NCBI RefSeq assembly: GCF_002127325.2
Contig: NC_035435.2
Location: forward strand, 11,180,289-11,244,288
Origin: Helianthus annuus
Taxonomy: Eukaryota > Streptophyta > Magnoliopsida > Asterales > Asteraceae
Length of the DNA: 64,000 nt
Reading direction: 5' to 3'
In this document: positions 20,130-32,887 of the stretch, one piece after another
Position numbering within the stretch: position 1 is the stretch's first letter
How the letters are laid out: each line of letters opens with the position of its first letter
Made by a program: the position numbers and the translations under genes
The notes under the pieces: model-generated
The model's database searches: none
What the model was told of the DNA's origin: nothing
Seen by the model: the letters and a program-made list of their open reading frames with translations, nothing else

Positions 20130-20735
20130 ATGGTTGCAATCTTGTGTTATATATTGATGTGTGTCGAGACTCATAGGAGTTTTGGTCAGTATTCTGGTAA
20201 AGAAAAGTCAGAAAGTATTAACGGGTCATCTCATTTAAAGTCTTATAGTAGTTTTATTCGATATTCTGATAAAGAAAAGTCAGAAAGCAGGCATCAATCC
20301 TTTGGGGAATATTTTACCAAGTAGGTTTGAGAAAGATGGGTTAAGACAATCACACTCAAGTGTATCAGCAAGCATGGTGAGTCATGGCCCATGATAATAG
20401 TTGCTGACTTGACTGGTGCTAAAAAAAATATCCATAGCCAAAGCAATGGTGGTTCTTTACCGTCTGGTGGTGGCATTAATGGTGTAAAGATTGTGTTTGA
20501 GAGAGATTTCACATGGCTTGAAGTAGAAGAGAAACAAACGAACCCTGAGCTTGGAAAAGTCCTGTCTCCTGGATTGTGTAGCGCCATTTAGAGCCTACCA
20601 ATTAATTGGTAATTCAGCTGTGATTGGTGGTGATAAATGGACCTCAACACAGGTTGAGGTGCCTGTGATAGTCAGTAGTAATGGAAGCAACACTTATGTT
20701 GTACAACCGATATCAATCTCTGCATGTGCATAAAG
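20130..20735 (+). pseudogene. Unrecognised gene fragment
   Basis: Several overlapping frames look protein-like but are broken. The first carries an internal repeat (GKEKSES ... DKEKSES, each near an SFG/SSF motif) and ends in TAG near 20322. A second reads IIVADLTGAKKNIHSQSNGG followed by VKIVFERDFTWLEVEE and stops near 20589. A third contains WTSTQVEVPVIVSSNGSN and stops at 20733. The codon texture differs from the AT-rich surroundings. It is probably a decayed piece of a host gene, possibly several exons, but I do not recognise the family. Confidence 0.4.
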
Positions 20736-20842
20736 GTCTTGAGCCAAAGAAAGATGATGCAACTTACACCATTCATAACATATGATCAGGTCAGATCCGT
20801 TTTGTCCAGGGTTTAGCTAACCAACACCTTTGATACACCAAC

Positions 20843-21735
20843 TGAAGGGGTATGGTCACAAAAAGCCGCGCAGACCATTTAGGTCGCGCGCTGAACCATA
20901 CTCCTTACTCAATAAGCTGATTAATCCATAGACCTTGCGTGGGCTACTTAGGTAAAACCTGAGCCCCGTGCGAGGCCCAAACGAGAGATAACATCAGTTT
21001 CACACTTAGTATCTTGAATAAGAGCCCTCAACTCCTACAACCTCGCGCGGGGTAGTTGCGCACACAACAAGGGTCGCGCAAGAGTTACGGCGCAGGGCAA
21101 CTTCAGGAAGTACCAAAGGTACGAGTGGCAGAAGAGCGAGCCAATCAGCGTCCAGCAGGCTGTATTCTATCGTGCTCCACGATTAATGATCATGTAGGAG
21201 ACAAAAGGTACACAAGGACGCCTACATGGCACCAATCAGGGGGCGGCGACAACTGCCCCATGATCTCCACTCACCTGTTGATGTCAGAAAGGCGACAGGG
21301 ACGACAACCTGGACACGTGGCTCCAATCAAGGTGTGCCAGCGCCGAGGATCTTCTAGAAGCCACTAACTGTCGACACCAGAAAGACAAGGAGGATATCCC
21401 CTGTCATCGCCTTCCGGTCCAAGGCCCATCAGCCCATCTCCTCCTACACCACTCCGGCTATAAATAGGGACCTGCATACTCATGTTAAACATTCCGTTCT
21501 CTCCACTCCCACTCTTAACACACACTTTATTCTCCTCAAAACGGTCACTTATTCTTACGCCGGAGTCCGGTTAAGAGGGAAACCCCCATATTCCCCTCTT
21601 AACGAGCTAACGGGGTGTTGCCGTTTTGTAGGAAAAAAGGATCACACTTGAGCTTAGGAAAGATTAAGAAGATTAACCCTCATGTTTGAAACATAAACCC
21701 AACTAATAACTTAAAATTAGTTCCGTGTTTATTCA
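20843..21735 (+). repeat. 5' LTR of the second Tat element
   Basis: 893 bp from TGAAGGGG to TTATTCA, directly before the PBS. TATAAATA at 21459-21466 is a good TATA box. It is GC-richer than its surroundings. The 5-bp left flank is CCAAC; no matching right flank remains because the 3' end is lost. Confidence 0.85.
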
Positions 21736-21747
21736 TTGGCGCCCACC
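21736..21747 (+). other. Primer-binding site of the second Tat element
   Basis: TTGGCGCCCACC follows the LTR end directly and is identical to the PBS of the young Tat element. Confidence 0.85.
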
Positions 21748-21800
21748 GATTTTTTACAATCACTTCTTCATTTTTCTGAGTTTTTTCTACTCTCTCGATT

Positions 21801-23348
21801 ATGGCTGGTCAGTGAGTGCCCGATTTCGGTTTCGGAACACACTCTAACGTAGGAACGGGTGAGGACAACACGCACATCCAACTCCAACCTACTGATGAGT
21901 TAATCGAAGGCGAAGCAACGAACACTGGGGGACCCCGTGTGAGTATCACTCGCATCACTCAAACGGGTACCCCAACAAGCAATATCGCTGGTCCGTCAAA
22001 CTCAGCTCCAAACCCGAATATTTTGGCGTTACTAGGGCTACCAGAAGGCGAAACCTTAGCTTCCTGGTATGCCAAGCAGATTGCAACTATAAATGCTGCG
22101 TATCAGTATTTGAGCGCACAACAAGCGATTCTGCAAGCAGAACCATCCTTGGTTACACCTCCGGGTCCAACTCAGGGGGCGCGCCAGACACCCCCTCAAC
22201 AAAACATACAAGGGCAATTCAACAGACCACCTCCCCAGAGAAGACCAAGCGTGCACGACACGCGCGACACATACGGTGAGACAGGCATTTACTATGACCA
22301 TCCATCTAATGTGCAACAAAGGCGCCCAGTTCATAGTCGGCTAGGGCCGCGCAACATGAACAATGAATGGGACGACACAGACCCGGACGATCCTACTAGG
22401 CAAGATGATGAAGGTTCCTCAGTCTTCAACCGTTTGCAGAAAAATCATGAATCTTACAGACCAAGGCCGCACGCCGCCTACAACGAAGAAGCAGAGCGGG
22501 ATTTCAGTTTTGTTTACAGACCAGCAGAAGCTGCTGAACACTCGAAGTTCATCCGAAGCATCGCTCTAGCCCCGCTAGAAAAAGCAAAGCTACCTCCAAC
22601 AGTTGGGAAGTTCAACGTTCTCACTGACCCTGATGATCATGTTCGAGTATTTACAAGCGTTGGTGTTTTAGGACAATGGACCATGCTAATGTGGTGCCAT
22701 CTGTTCATTCAAACTCTTACAGGGGCTACTCGCGCCTGGTTCGACAGCCTTCCATCTGGAAAAATCAAGTCATGGGTCGACTTCAGAGACCAATTTGTAA
22801 CCCATTTTGGCCAGCAGAGACGTTATCAGCGCGATACGTCCGAAGTGACAGACATCTGGCCTAGAGAAAATGAGGGGTTAGAAGATTTTATCACTCGCTT
22901 CAACAAGGAGTGTTTAGAGATTGGATATGTAAACGAATAATTAATGCCCACCCACTTCAAAAAGGCCATCCATTGCGATAGTCTAATCAGGACTATCACA
23001 GGAAAGGATGGTATACCCAAAGAATATGACAAACTCATGGCAGCTGCAAAGATTGTAGCGCAGAACGAAGAATCATTGGCTGGAACCAAAAGCTCTTACA
23101 CCGTTTTTCAAAAGCAAACTCGCGCGACAATAGCAAGCAAAACAGAAACAGAAACCCTGGATGGAAGGCAAACCAATCCATCGGTTATGAAGAAAGGCCT
23201 CGCTTCAAAGAAGATGCGCGAGACACAATTGATCGTATCGGCTACCGTAAAGCAATAAAGAATGAGAACCGAGAGAAACATTGGACTCCGCTCACTAAGA
23301 CGCCTAAGGAAGTGCTTATGATGGAGAACCACGATTTTAAAGCGCCTA
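21801..23348 (+). pseudogene. gag: Tat gag, N-terminal and core part (broken)
   Basis: The ATG at 21801 is followed after four codons by TGA (21813). The same frame then stays open to 22940 with gag core motifs like those of the young element (TVGKFNVLTDPDDHVRVF, ATRAWFDSLPSGK, FITRFNKECLEIGY). A TAA interrupts at 22938-22940, in the conserved stretch where the young element reads on. The frame resumes, then shifts near 23115. A 3.0-kb solo LTR interrupts the gene at 23349. Two in-frame stops and a frameshift mark it as long dead. Confidence 0.9.
23344..23348. repeat. Target site duplication (GCCTA), left copy
   Basis: GCCTA precedes the TGTAACACCCC start and recurs at 26347-26351 after the end of the inserted LTR, where Tat gag coding resumes. 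Confidence 0.8.
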
Positions 23349-26346
23349 TGTAACACCCCAAAACTCGAATTATTAAATTCGTTAGTATGTTACCATGTTT
23401 AATTAAATGAAAGACAATAACTAAGTTATTAAACTTGATTAAATTCCTAACAAAATAAGTGAGGGAATGAGTAGGGTGACAATTAAGATCAAGTAACTAA
23501 CTTAAGGGGCTAATATTGTCAAAAAGGGGGAAAGTTTAAACTTAATTGAAACAAAAACCACACACACACTCACACACTAGGTGTGTACGTGCGATCGAGC
23601 AGGAGAAAGGGGAAGGGGTGTAAACCCTAACCCACAAGAAATCATCAAATTGAAAAGGGAACCGAGGGCTGATTGTATCCATGAACCAAGAATGATGATC
23701 CCTTAAGCGTTTCTAACATCGAGTAAGTCAAATTATGTGGTTTAAGTAAAGTTTGATGATGTGGGTTTGTGAAAGTTGTGATCATATATGAAATTTAGGA
23801 TGAATGTGTGTTAGAATCACCTTATGAAACTGGAATTATGCTAGAATTTCGGATTATCTTGATGTTATATGTAAACCCACTTGTATGTTATAATGCCATG
23901 GACATGTTGATGGAATATGTGTTAAGTTAGTTGTAGTTTTGGTATGTGAAGATGATTAGGGTAGATTGATGTTATATGAACCTGAATTAGAAAGAAAATT
24001 ATGTAAAAATGTTAAATGTGATGACCTTGATAAGAAATGGTATGAATGTGCTTGAGTTACTTGTACACTAGGCTCGATAGATGGTACGCACACCAAGTGT
24101 TTGATGAAATGCCTAGTATTGGTTTGTATATGTTATCACTTGTATGGAATATCAATTAAGTAGTAATGAAGATGATCGTTTATTATGTGTATGAGAAGTG
24201 CTTAGTTGTGATGTTGTGTGCAAAATGAACATGACGTAAATACATAAGTATGCATGCTAGAAGCTCATGTATGACCTTTGTGATGATGGAATGATAAATG
24301 GCTAGATTGATTAGCATTATAGTATTACAATACATTTCGAACTCGTTAAGCAATTTACACGTGAATGAGGGTGTGCTTAATGATGCGTATGATTATGCAT
24401 ACTAATCATTGAATGGATGTAATGGAAGGAAATAATAGGAACATGTCAAGGAAAGCTCAAGCATGGAAAGGCTAACGAGTCAACAGTAAACATGGGAACT
24501 ATGCGTAAATTCGGACGCACGAGGTAAGTAAACTCCCAGACTCCCACTTTAGTAGTAATGGAATTAATTGTATGATAATTGTTAGAGGTTATGTTGAAAT
24601 GCGTTATTGCGGATGATATCAAATAAGTAGTATTAAGTAAGTGGTTTCCGAATCACTTCTTAGATTATTTAAGCAAAGTTATGTGCTAGTCACTTAAGCA
24701 TGATAATCGAAGCCTATTAGGATTTGGTTATTTAGAAGTGAAGGTTTTCGCTATGTAGACCAACGGGTCAAATTAAGAATTTATTTCATTACGGAATGGT
24801 TGCATAAGTATAGACGGCGGTATTATAATCCGGGTAATTAACAGGTAGAATTTCTCATAAGTGCGCTAACCGAGAGACGGGGACGCGGGTTAATGGGCAA
24901 AGGACTTGGTTTGAGACATGACCAATGGGAACAATTTCCTGTAAGGAAATTGTGCTAATAAAGTTCAATTACGTAAAATTTATTGAAATGAATAAGTTTA
25001 ACGTTTACTGGGAATCGGGTTCATAAACTCATTGTACGGAACTCCGAATAATATAAAAGTGTTATAGTTATAACGTTCATGTGAGTTTTGGGTATAAACG
25101 TATGAGTTGTTTGATAAAAACATGAACGGGTCGAATAATTCGTAAATGAATATTAAGCCGAAAGCATATAAGTTAAGAACTTTCTTTAGTTTGGATGTTA
25201 GATTTTAAGTCAATTTGATAGAGGACCAAAATATGGTCATGTAGGAAGAAACGGGAGGTTAAACGGGTGAACGGTTTGAAAGTTACGGCCATTTTCGTAA
25301 AAAAAAGTTGGAAAAGCTACAGAGCAGCCAAATCGTAAGCTACGGCTGAGCCGTAGGCTACAGAACGTAGCTGCTGTTTCGATCAGAACAGCCGAATCGT
25401 AAGCTACGGCTTAGTCGTAGGCTACGGAATGTAGCTGCTCATTGGACCAGAACAACTGAATCGTAAGCTACGGCTCAGCCGTAGCTTACTACGGGCAGCT
25501 TTTGCAAAATGTTGATTGTTTTGTTATTTTGGCCTTCGGGCATAAATAGATACATTATAAACTCCTCATAACTAACGTATTTGGATTATAAATGTGTCTG
25601 GGAACGAGTAAGTATGTATGTATGTATGTTAATATGTATAACACCTATTTTATAAGAGTTGTGAATATGACATGTTAGTATAAGTTTATGTGTATAAATG
25701 TGTGTATGTGTGTATGAATGAAGCATGTATATAGGTGTATATGATTGCATAAACGTAGATATGACGGTAAGTATGTATGAATGCAAGATGCTATGAATGT
25801 AAGATGATATGTTTGTACATAGGAATGGCTACAAGATGTCTGGGTATTGACGATTACTAATGATGTGCCTTAAGTTTGCAATGAAATGCAGGTATGAAAT
25901 CGTCGGGTTCATGAGGAATTGATACCGGACTTGGATTAAGAGTATTTAACAGAATGCTTGGATAATTCCATGTTTACATTATGGAATGCTATGCGAATTT
26001 CAATTATATAGTATAATGTTGTATGGTGAGATAATGACTAATGGTTAAGTCGTATATGATGTCCACAGGTATCACACTGATTTCCTCTACCACTAACGAA
26101 GATAAGCGGGCATAGATCAAGTCAAAGAACAAGGATTGTACGGATAGGACGGTCACCTAGCTTGAATTATGTAACGCGCCTGGAAGTATTAATTTAAGTA
26201 TGAACGTTGTTAATTCTTTCTAGTAAAAGTTTGACATTTTTGTAACTAAGCCTTTTCGTAAGTAATGTCCTTAATAAAAAAAGAATTTTTAAGCTCATAT
26301 TTCCGCTGCGTCGTTTTTAAGATATTACGTGTTTAAGGGTGTTAAA
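23349..26346 (+). repeat. Solo LTR, about 3.0 kb, inserted in Tat gag
   Basis: It runs from TGTAACACCCC to AAGGGTGTTAAA, so the ends are near-perfect inverted repeats (the last bases probably mutated from TTACA). GCCTA flanks both sides. There is no internal coding region, PBS or second LTR, which is what recombination between two LTRs leaves. A TATA-like ATAAATA lies at 25542-25548. Just upstream, three 64-bp tandem copies of a palindromic motif start at about 25331, 25395 and 25459. Orientation is taken from the TATA box. The length fits long Tekay-type LTRs, but the lineage cannot be proved without coding sequence. Confidence 0.75.
25328..25500 (+). repeat. Three 64-bp tandem repeats of a palindromic motif
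   Basis: Each unit contains 'aatcgtaagctacggct' followed by its approximate reverse complement 'agccgtaggctac', then 'gtagctgct'. Units start at about 25331, 25395 and 25459. The array ends some 40 bp before the TATA-like box, the position of an LTR enhancer. Confidence 0.85.
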
Positions 26347-26351
26347 GCCTA

Positions 26352-26746
26352 AGCCAATGACCAACAAGAAGGGGCAAGACCCCAATCTTTACTGCGATTT
26401 TCACAAGGATATAGGTCATTTGACAGATGACTGTATCAGCCTAAGGCAAGAGATCGAGAAGGCTTTAAAAAGCGGCAAGTTAAGCCACCTGGTGAAGAAC
26501 GTGCGCAAAGAAACGCGCCAGATTCAAAGGAATGACGATGGAAGCCAGAAGAAGGTTAGGCGCCTGGAAACTCACATGGTCAACGGACCAAGGAACAACG
26601 CAAGGAGCAAAGGCAAGCGCCCATTTGAGCCAGCGTGGCAGGAATAACAAGTCATCTTTCCGGTAGTGCGCGGGGACCACGCGCCACGCGCCCCGTCGTC
26701 ATTACCGGCATCATAGGCCACTATGAAACAGAGTACGTCTTCATCA
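26352..26746 (+). pseudogene. gag: Tat gag C-terminus and start of protease (broken)
   Basis: Coding resumes after the solo LTR with KPMTNKKGQDPNLYC and the Tat Cys/His motif CDFHKDIGHLTDDC, matching residues about 505-531 of the intact element. A TAA near 26645 interrupts a conserved QEQQV-like stretch. The frame then continues to GIIGHYETEYVFI and is cut by the second solo LTR immediately before the protease active site. Confidence 0.88.
26742..26746. repeat. Probable target duplication (CATCA / CATCG)
   Basis: CATCA precedes the inserted LTR and CATCG follows it (30365-30369). Four of five bases match, and the original coding sequence is contiguous if one copy is removed. Confidence 0.6.
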
Positions 26747-29700
26747 TGTCACACCCCGACCACGTAAAACATCAAATCGTGGCGGAAACGTCGGGGAGTG
26801 TTGTAACAGAATTATTGTTTCACAACCATGGCATACAAAGTTATATTTTATTTAGCAACCAAACGAGTTTCATTGTCTTAAACTAAAGATACAAGAGTAT
26901 ATCACATAAATTAAACTAAGTCTATCTTCATTTTTAAGTCTCTAAGGCACAGGTCCGCTCTAGTGTCACGATCAACATCCTAAGCAACAGCTACTGAAAA
27001 CACATGTGAAAATAGGTACGTCAGCATAAAAAAATGCCTGTGAGTAACATAGGTTTTGTGAAAATAGGATTCATGACTTAGGTTTTAGAAAATGTTTAAT
27101 GAAATTTAGTCATGAACCTTGTAAATTGTTTTGTTTTGTAATTCATTTGAAAAGCGATAAAATCAGATGATATGTATAAATAAAAGAATAATGTATGGTT
27201 AAAAGAATAACCAAGTAAAAATAAGTTGTATAAAACAAAATTGTTTTGTAAAGCAAAGTCTTGTGAAAAATATGTTATTTGTATAAAATGTATAAGTTTA
27301 AATTGAATGATTTAAATAACGCAACGACATGTAATACAATACAATACAATACAAGCACTTATATATAGGAAGTACCAGCGGCATATCCACCATGCTTGTA
27401 TCATACTACACACGTCTCGTTACTTAAGTCACTTAAAAAACCACCAATGTATAAAGTCCATGTTTAAACCAACCATCAAATGTTCTTGTCTAAATCATTG
27501 TCATATGTTTAAAAGTCCAAAATGTAGTCATGTAGTCATGTATGTGTAACAAATGTTATGTATGTTAAGTAAAATGTGTTCACTTAAACCAAATGTATAA
27601 ATGTATAAAACAAAGTATTTTGAGTATATCAAAAAGTTATGCTTTGCAAAGTAAGAGCATGTTTTAAATGATACAAACATTTATGTGGTAAGTTAACGCA
27701 TACATTCAAGCCTTGAGACAGACGGATAACCCTAAGTAAAGGTTATCAAAAGAAATGTTTTCGGATTCAGCCATTCCTTTCATCCAAACAAACCTAGGAT
27801 GTCAGGAACGGGATTTGTCAAGTCCTATGGTACCATTACTTACTACCGAGCGGCGTAGCTAATGTTAATGAATGTATATAAGTCCCGTATGTTCAAACCA
27901 AATGTTCTACCAAATGTAAACATGTTATATGAAAACAATGTACTAAGTATGCTAAGTTAACATACAAAGCAGAAAAGTCATGTAAAACAATGTGCTAATA
28001 TGCCATGTAAACATATATAGCAAAGTAATGTAATGTAAATCAATGTGCTAGCATGTTAAGTAAACATACATAGCAAAACATAATGAAATCATGTACTAAT
28101 AGTGTACTAATGAACATAGCAAGCATATGATGTAAAACATGGAAAGCACGAAAGTAACAAGTAGGCACATGTGTTTCACCCCAAAATGTTTGAAAAACAG
28201 TAAAAGAGGGGACTATGTACTCACTTGAGATTGCTCAATAGACTTTGGATATCCACCAAGCAAGCTAGAAGATCACGGATTCAAACGGCACCTAATATAG
28301 GTATTTACATTAATAAACGGACCTATCGGAGGATCGGGTAGTACGAGGGTTCGTAAACCAAATAAGTGTGGGAACTTATATAATATGGTTTGACAAAGCC
28401 TACATACTAAAACGAAACTTATCCTAAGTGCTTTTGACCCGTTTAGGTAGCTTATGCTACTTTAACGCGTCGTTCGCGTAAAACGCGTATGGACCGCCTA
28501 ACTAGTCCTATGACAAGCAAGATATGCCTTAACATGTTTAATATTGTTGCTAAATCAGTTTAGATGTCAAAAGTTATGTTACATAGGCTTAAAATGAATT
28601 TTGGCGCAAAAAGGGTATTTTGGTAATTTTCCTAAGGCATAAGAACTACTTATCATACAACTACTTAAACGACGTGACCATAAGGTATAACCTCGGAAGG
28701 TTATTCCCTATACAACTATGGTCACCTAAAGTGTTTGGTCGGATCTTAATGATCGACCAAATGGGTCGGGTTCGAAAGCATAAGTGATTGTTTAGATCGC
28801 TTACCTTTACGACCCTAGACAAGCACAAATCTAAAAGTGACGAGTTAAACATGTTAAAACATGTTTAACAAAGTTTAAAAACAGGTTTGGTATCAAGACA
28901 AAGGGTCTTGATACCCAAAAGTAGTTTGGTTACAAAATACGCAAGAATACGCATTTTGGCCGAAACTACGACTCGTCATTGAGCCTAGATAACGTGATAA
29001 TCACTAATCAGTAGGTATAGTCACTAGGGACTATAACCATCGTGATTACGCTCACGTTGCGAAGTTCAAACGAACTTCGCGTTAACCATAAACTGGTCAA
29101 TGCAGAAAGTCAAACACAGCTTGACTTTAACGCTAAAATGAACGAAAAACGCGAAAGAATACTTACAGAAGGTCCCCGCAAGATTGATTTCCAAGTATTT
29201 CTCAGGTATGAAGTGATAACCACTCCAACTTAGAGAAAATCTCAGAATCAAGTGGGTTTTTTCAAGTGAATGGTTTGGGTATTTATAGGAATGCTAGAAC
29301 CGTTAGGATCATTTATCGGGAAACGAGCTTCGATCTAGTCCGTACACCTCATATCCACTGTTTTTGAGAAACCATGGGCATAAAAAACAAGCACATAGAA
29401 TCAAAGAAACCAGGTGCAAAGGTGTGCAACAGCTGGAACAAGCTGGAAAACACATTCTGATGTCTGGGACCTGCTTACAGACCATAAGATCATTCCCATA
29501 CGGTCCGTAAGGACCTTGCAGGTCTGATACTTTCCAGAAATTGCAAAATGGTCCCTGCACTTGAAAAACATGCATTTCGGCCCATTTTTGACACGTTTAA
29601 GCCCCGTTAACCCCATTTCAAAGCTCTAAAATGAAGTTAAAGCATAGGGAACTTAAAATGTGCTCAAAAATATGTCGGATGTTGGCTCGTTTGGTCGTAC

Positions 29701-30364
29701 GGTTGCGTTGTTCGGTTAATTACGACGGAAGTCGTAACGGACGCAAAAACGATCCAAATTATGCGACGAATGGATTTTTATCAAGAAAATCATTAAAACA
29801 TAATATTTTAATGATTACATAAATTTTTGGATGTTCGGATGTATTCAGAACGTAAGTTATGCGCGAAAATGCAAACTTATGCACTTTTTGATGCTTTTAG
29901 TCCCTAAATGAGCATAAAGTTTATTTTAGCACACCGAACCCCTCAAAGCCTATTTCTATGCTATGTAAAGGATATTTAGGGTGTGTTTAACTTATGATCA
30001 TGTTCCGGAATGTTCGTTACAGTTCGAATCGGCATACTTTCGCAATTTGTCAATTTTAGTCCCTGTTAGCGAATAAACTTGATTTTGCCATACCAAAGCC
30101 TTCAAAACTTATTTCTAAGTTATGTAAAGGTTATTTAAGGTATGTTAAGCATAAGTTGATGTTCCGGAGTATTTGTCGCGTTAAACTGAGTACATTCATG
30201 CACTAGTTTGCGTATAATTCTCCAGAAAGCGACATGGAGTTTGAAATTCAATAAAAGTCAAAACATGAAAAACATCAAACATAAACAAACAAGCATTGGG
30301 ATCAAATAACTTTATTTCATTGATAACTGAATTGTTCACAATGATTACAAGCACAAATGTCACA
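26747..30364 (-). repeat. Solo LTR, about 3.6 kb, inserted in Tat protease
   Basis: The ends are TGTCACACCCCGACC at the left and AAATGTCACA at the right (TG...CA). No coding region or second LTR is inside. A TATA-like box on the minus strand (reverse of 29280-29287) suggests minus orientation. About 190 bp upstream of it, at 29465-29520, are palindromic 'ttacagaccataa' and 'tacggtccgtaa' motifs. An imperfect duplication of about 100 bp with a 160-bp offset lies at 29911-30010 and 30073-30170. The Tat protease reading frame is split exactly at its edges. Confidence 0.75.
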
Positions 30365-32887
30365 CATCGATCCAGGAAGCACTGCTGACATCATTTATGA
30401 ACAATGTTTCAACCAGTTTGATGAAGAGTAAAAAGCGCGCCTCGAGCCTGTTGATTATCCTCTATCCGGATTTTGCAATGAGACAGTCTTCCCATTGGGC
30501 CAAATCAGCTTCCCCGTCATGCTGTCTGATGGGAAGCATTCAAGAACCACGAATGTTAATTTCATGGTAATGCCGGTCAAGTCAAAGCATGACGTCCTAA
30601 TTGGAAGAGAAACTCAAGGAGAAATGAACATGGTAACCTCCACGCCCCACTCAGCCATTGGCTTTCCAACTGAAACAGGGGTGGCGATTATCTACTCAAA
30701 GAAGGAAGTAATGGCAACAGAAGATGCGCGCCCGGTAAAAGCAGCCAAGATCTCACCAACCGAGCCAGAAAAATGGGTTTTGAACCGCAAGTACCCAGAT
30801 CAGACGGTGACGATCGGCCACACAATCTCACCAAGTATTATGACGCACCTCAAGCAATTACTGTTCAGAAACATGGACATCTTCGCCTGGACTCCGTCTG
30901 ACATTACAGGTGTCCCGCGCGACGTCACTAAACATTGTTTAAATACTTATCCGTCCGTCGAGCCGAAAGTCCAAAGAAAGCGCAACCTAGGATCGGATAA
31001 AACAAAAGCCATGAATGAGCAAGTTTGTGAACTGCTGAAGGCAGGAATACTGAGGGAGGTGCGCTACCAAAGTTGGGTTGCGAACCCCGTAATGGTCGAG
31101 AAGTCTACAGGAGGATGGCGCATGTGTGTTGACTACACAGATCTCAACAAGGCGTGTCCCAAAGATTGTTATTCATTGCCTGAGATCGATAAGAAGATAG
31201 ACTCTCTCGCGCCATTCAGGTGGAAATGTTTTTTGGATTGTTACAAGGGATATCACCAAGTCCAGATGAAGCTGGAAGACGAAGATAAAACAGCCTTCCG
31301 CATTGATATCGGAATCTTCTGCTACACAAAAATGCCCTTCGGGCTCAAGAATGCTGGCGCAACTTACCAGCGATTAGTGGACAAGATATTTGGTGATGAC
31401 ATTGGGAAACATATCGAAATATACATTGATGATCTTGTGATCAAGAGTCCCGAGGAGGACCAGATGCTTAAAGACATAGAGAAGACATTCAACTCTCTAA
31501 GAAGCGTGAACATGAAGTTGAACCCAGCAAAATGGTCTTTTGGAATGGCGGAAGGCAAGTTCCTAGGCTTCGTGGTTACAAACGGCGGTTTCCAAATTAA
31601 CCCTGAAAAAGTTCAAGCCATTGAGCGAATGCCATCACCGCGCACGATCAAAGAAATGCAAAGATTAGTTGGTCGCTTAGCCGCGCTCAATCGATTTCTG
31701 TCAAATCACGCAGCGAAATCTTATCCTTTCATCAGTACGTAGCGCAACTGCGTGAAAAAGCAAGAATTTAAATGGATACTAGAAGCGGAAGCATCCTTCC
31801 AACAGATGAAAGAGTGCTTGATCAAGCTCCCTACCTTAACCGCGCCATTCGAGAAGGAACCACTCATTTTGTACTTGTCCTCTTCAGACAAGGCAATTGG
31901 GTCGGTATTGTTAGTGGAAAGAGACAGAGTTCAAACTCCAATCTACTATGTTAGTAGGGTGCTCACAGATCTGGAAAGACGATATTCAACCATGGAGAAG
32001 TTAGTGCTCGCGCTGCTACACGCCTCAAGAAGGCCGCACAGGTATTTCACTGGGCATATCATCACTGTACTCACTAACTTCCATATTGGCACCATCTTTC
32101 AAAAACCGGAGACATAAGGCCGTTTGGCGAAATGGGCAATTGAACTGGGGGGCCATAACATCCTGTATAGGCCACGCTCAGCTATCAAAGGCCAAGTATT
32201 AGCAGACTTCATCACTGAAGACCCAGAAGACAAGATAAAGGAATGCGAAGCAGTAGATACTCCCATCAAAGACACATCGGATGAATTATGGCTGTTATTC
32301 ACCGATGGAGCTTCAAATGAAGACGGCGCAGGAGCTGGTTTGCACCTTGTCAGCCCTGAGAAGCATGAGTTCACCTATGCCATCAAGTTAGATTTCAAAA
32401 ATACCAACAATGAGGCAGAGTATGAAGCATTCTTGGCAGGCTTGTGCCTGGCCATCAAGATCGGAGCACAGAATATCTTCTGATCGCGAGTTAAATCAAT
32501 GGTTTGTATGATGCAAAGGGCGAGGTTATGGCTTTATACCTGGAACAAGCGAAGGAGCTACTCCAAAAGTTCAAATCATACAAGGTTATACATATCAACC
32601 GGTCAGAAAACAAGCCAGCCGACACGCTAAGCAAGCTTGCGTCAACAGCATTTCAGCATCTCGCCAAAGATGTAAGAATTGAAGTCTTGAAGAACCCGTC
32701 AGTATTGCTGTGCCAGGTCAATGTCATTCAGATAGGGCCACCTTCGTGGATGACCCCCATCATCCAGTACATCAAGAGGGAATTCTCCCAGAGAACAAGG
32801 CGGAAGCCAGGAAAATATAGAACAAAGCGCTGTTTTACGAAATGAACGGGGGTATTCTTTACAGGAGATCTTTTTTAGGCCCACTAC
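30365..32887 (+). pseudogene. pol: Tat protease, reverse transcriptase and RNase H (broken)
   Basis: The piece begins at the protease active site (IDPGSTADIIYEQCF) and runs through RT (WRMCVDYTDLNKACPKDC, KMPFGLKNAGATYQRL, catalytic EIYIDDLVI), first RNase H and second RNase H (LLFTDGASNEDGAGAGLHLV, NNEAEYEAFLAG). In-frame stops near 31740 and 32115 and a break near 32480 split it into several frames. It ends where the 14.25-kb element enters, just before integrase. The RT catalytic residues survive; the inactivating lesions are the stops and frameshifts. Confidence 0.92.
32883..32887. repeat. Target site duplication (ACTAC), left copy
   Basis: ACTAC directly precedes the left LTR and recurs at 47138-47142 after the right LTR. 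Confidence 0.92.

Noticed and set aside
23349..26346. DNA transposon with TAACACCC...GGGTGTTA terminal inverted repeats
   Set aside because: Plant LTRs normally have such short inverted ends; the 5-bp duplication, promoter-like interior and absence of any transposase frame fit a solo LTR better.
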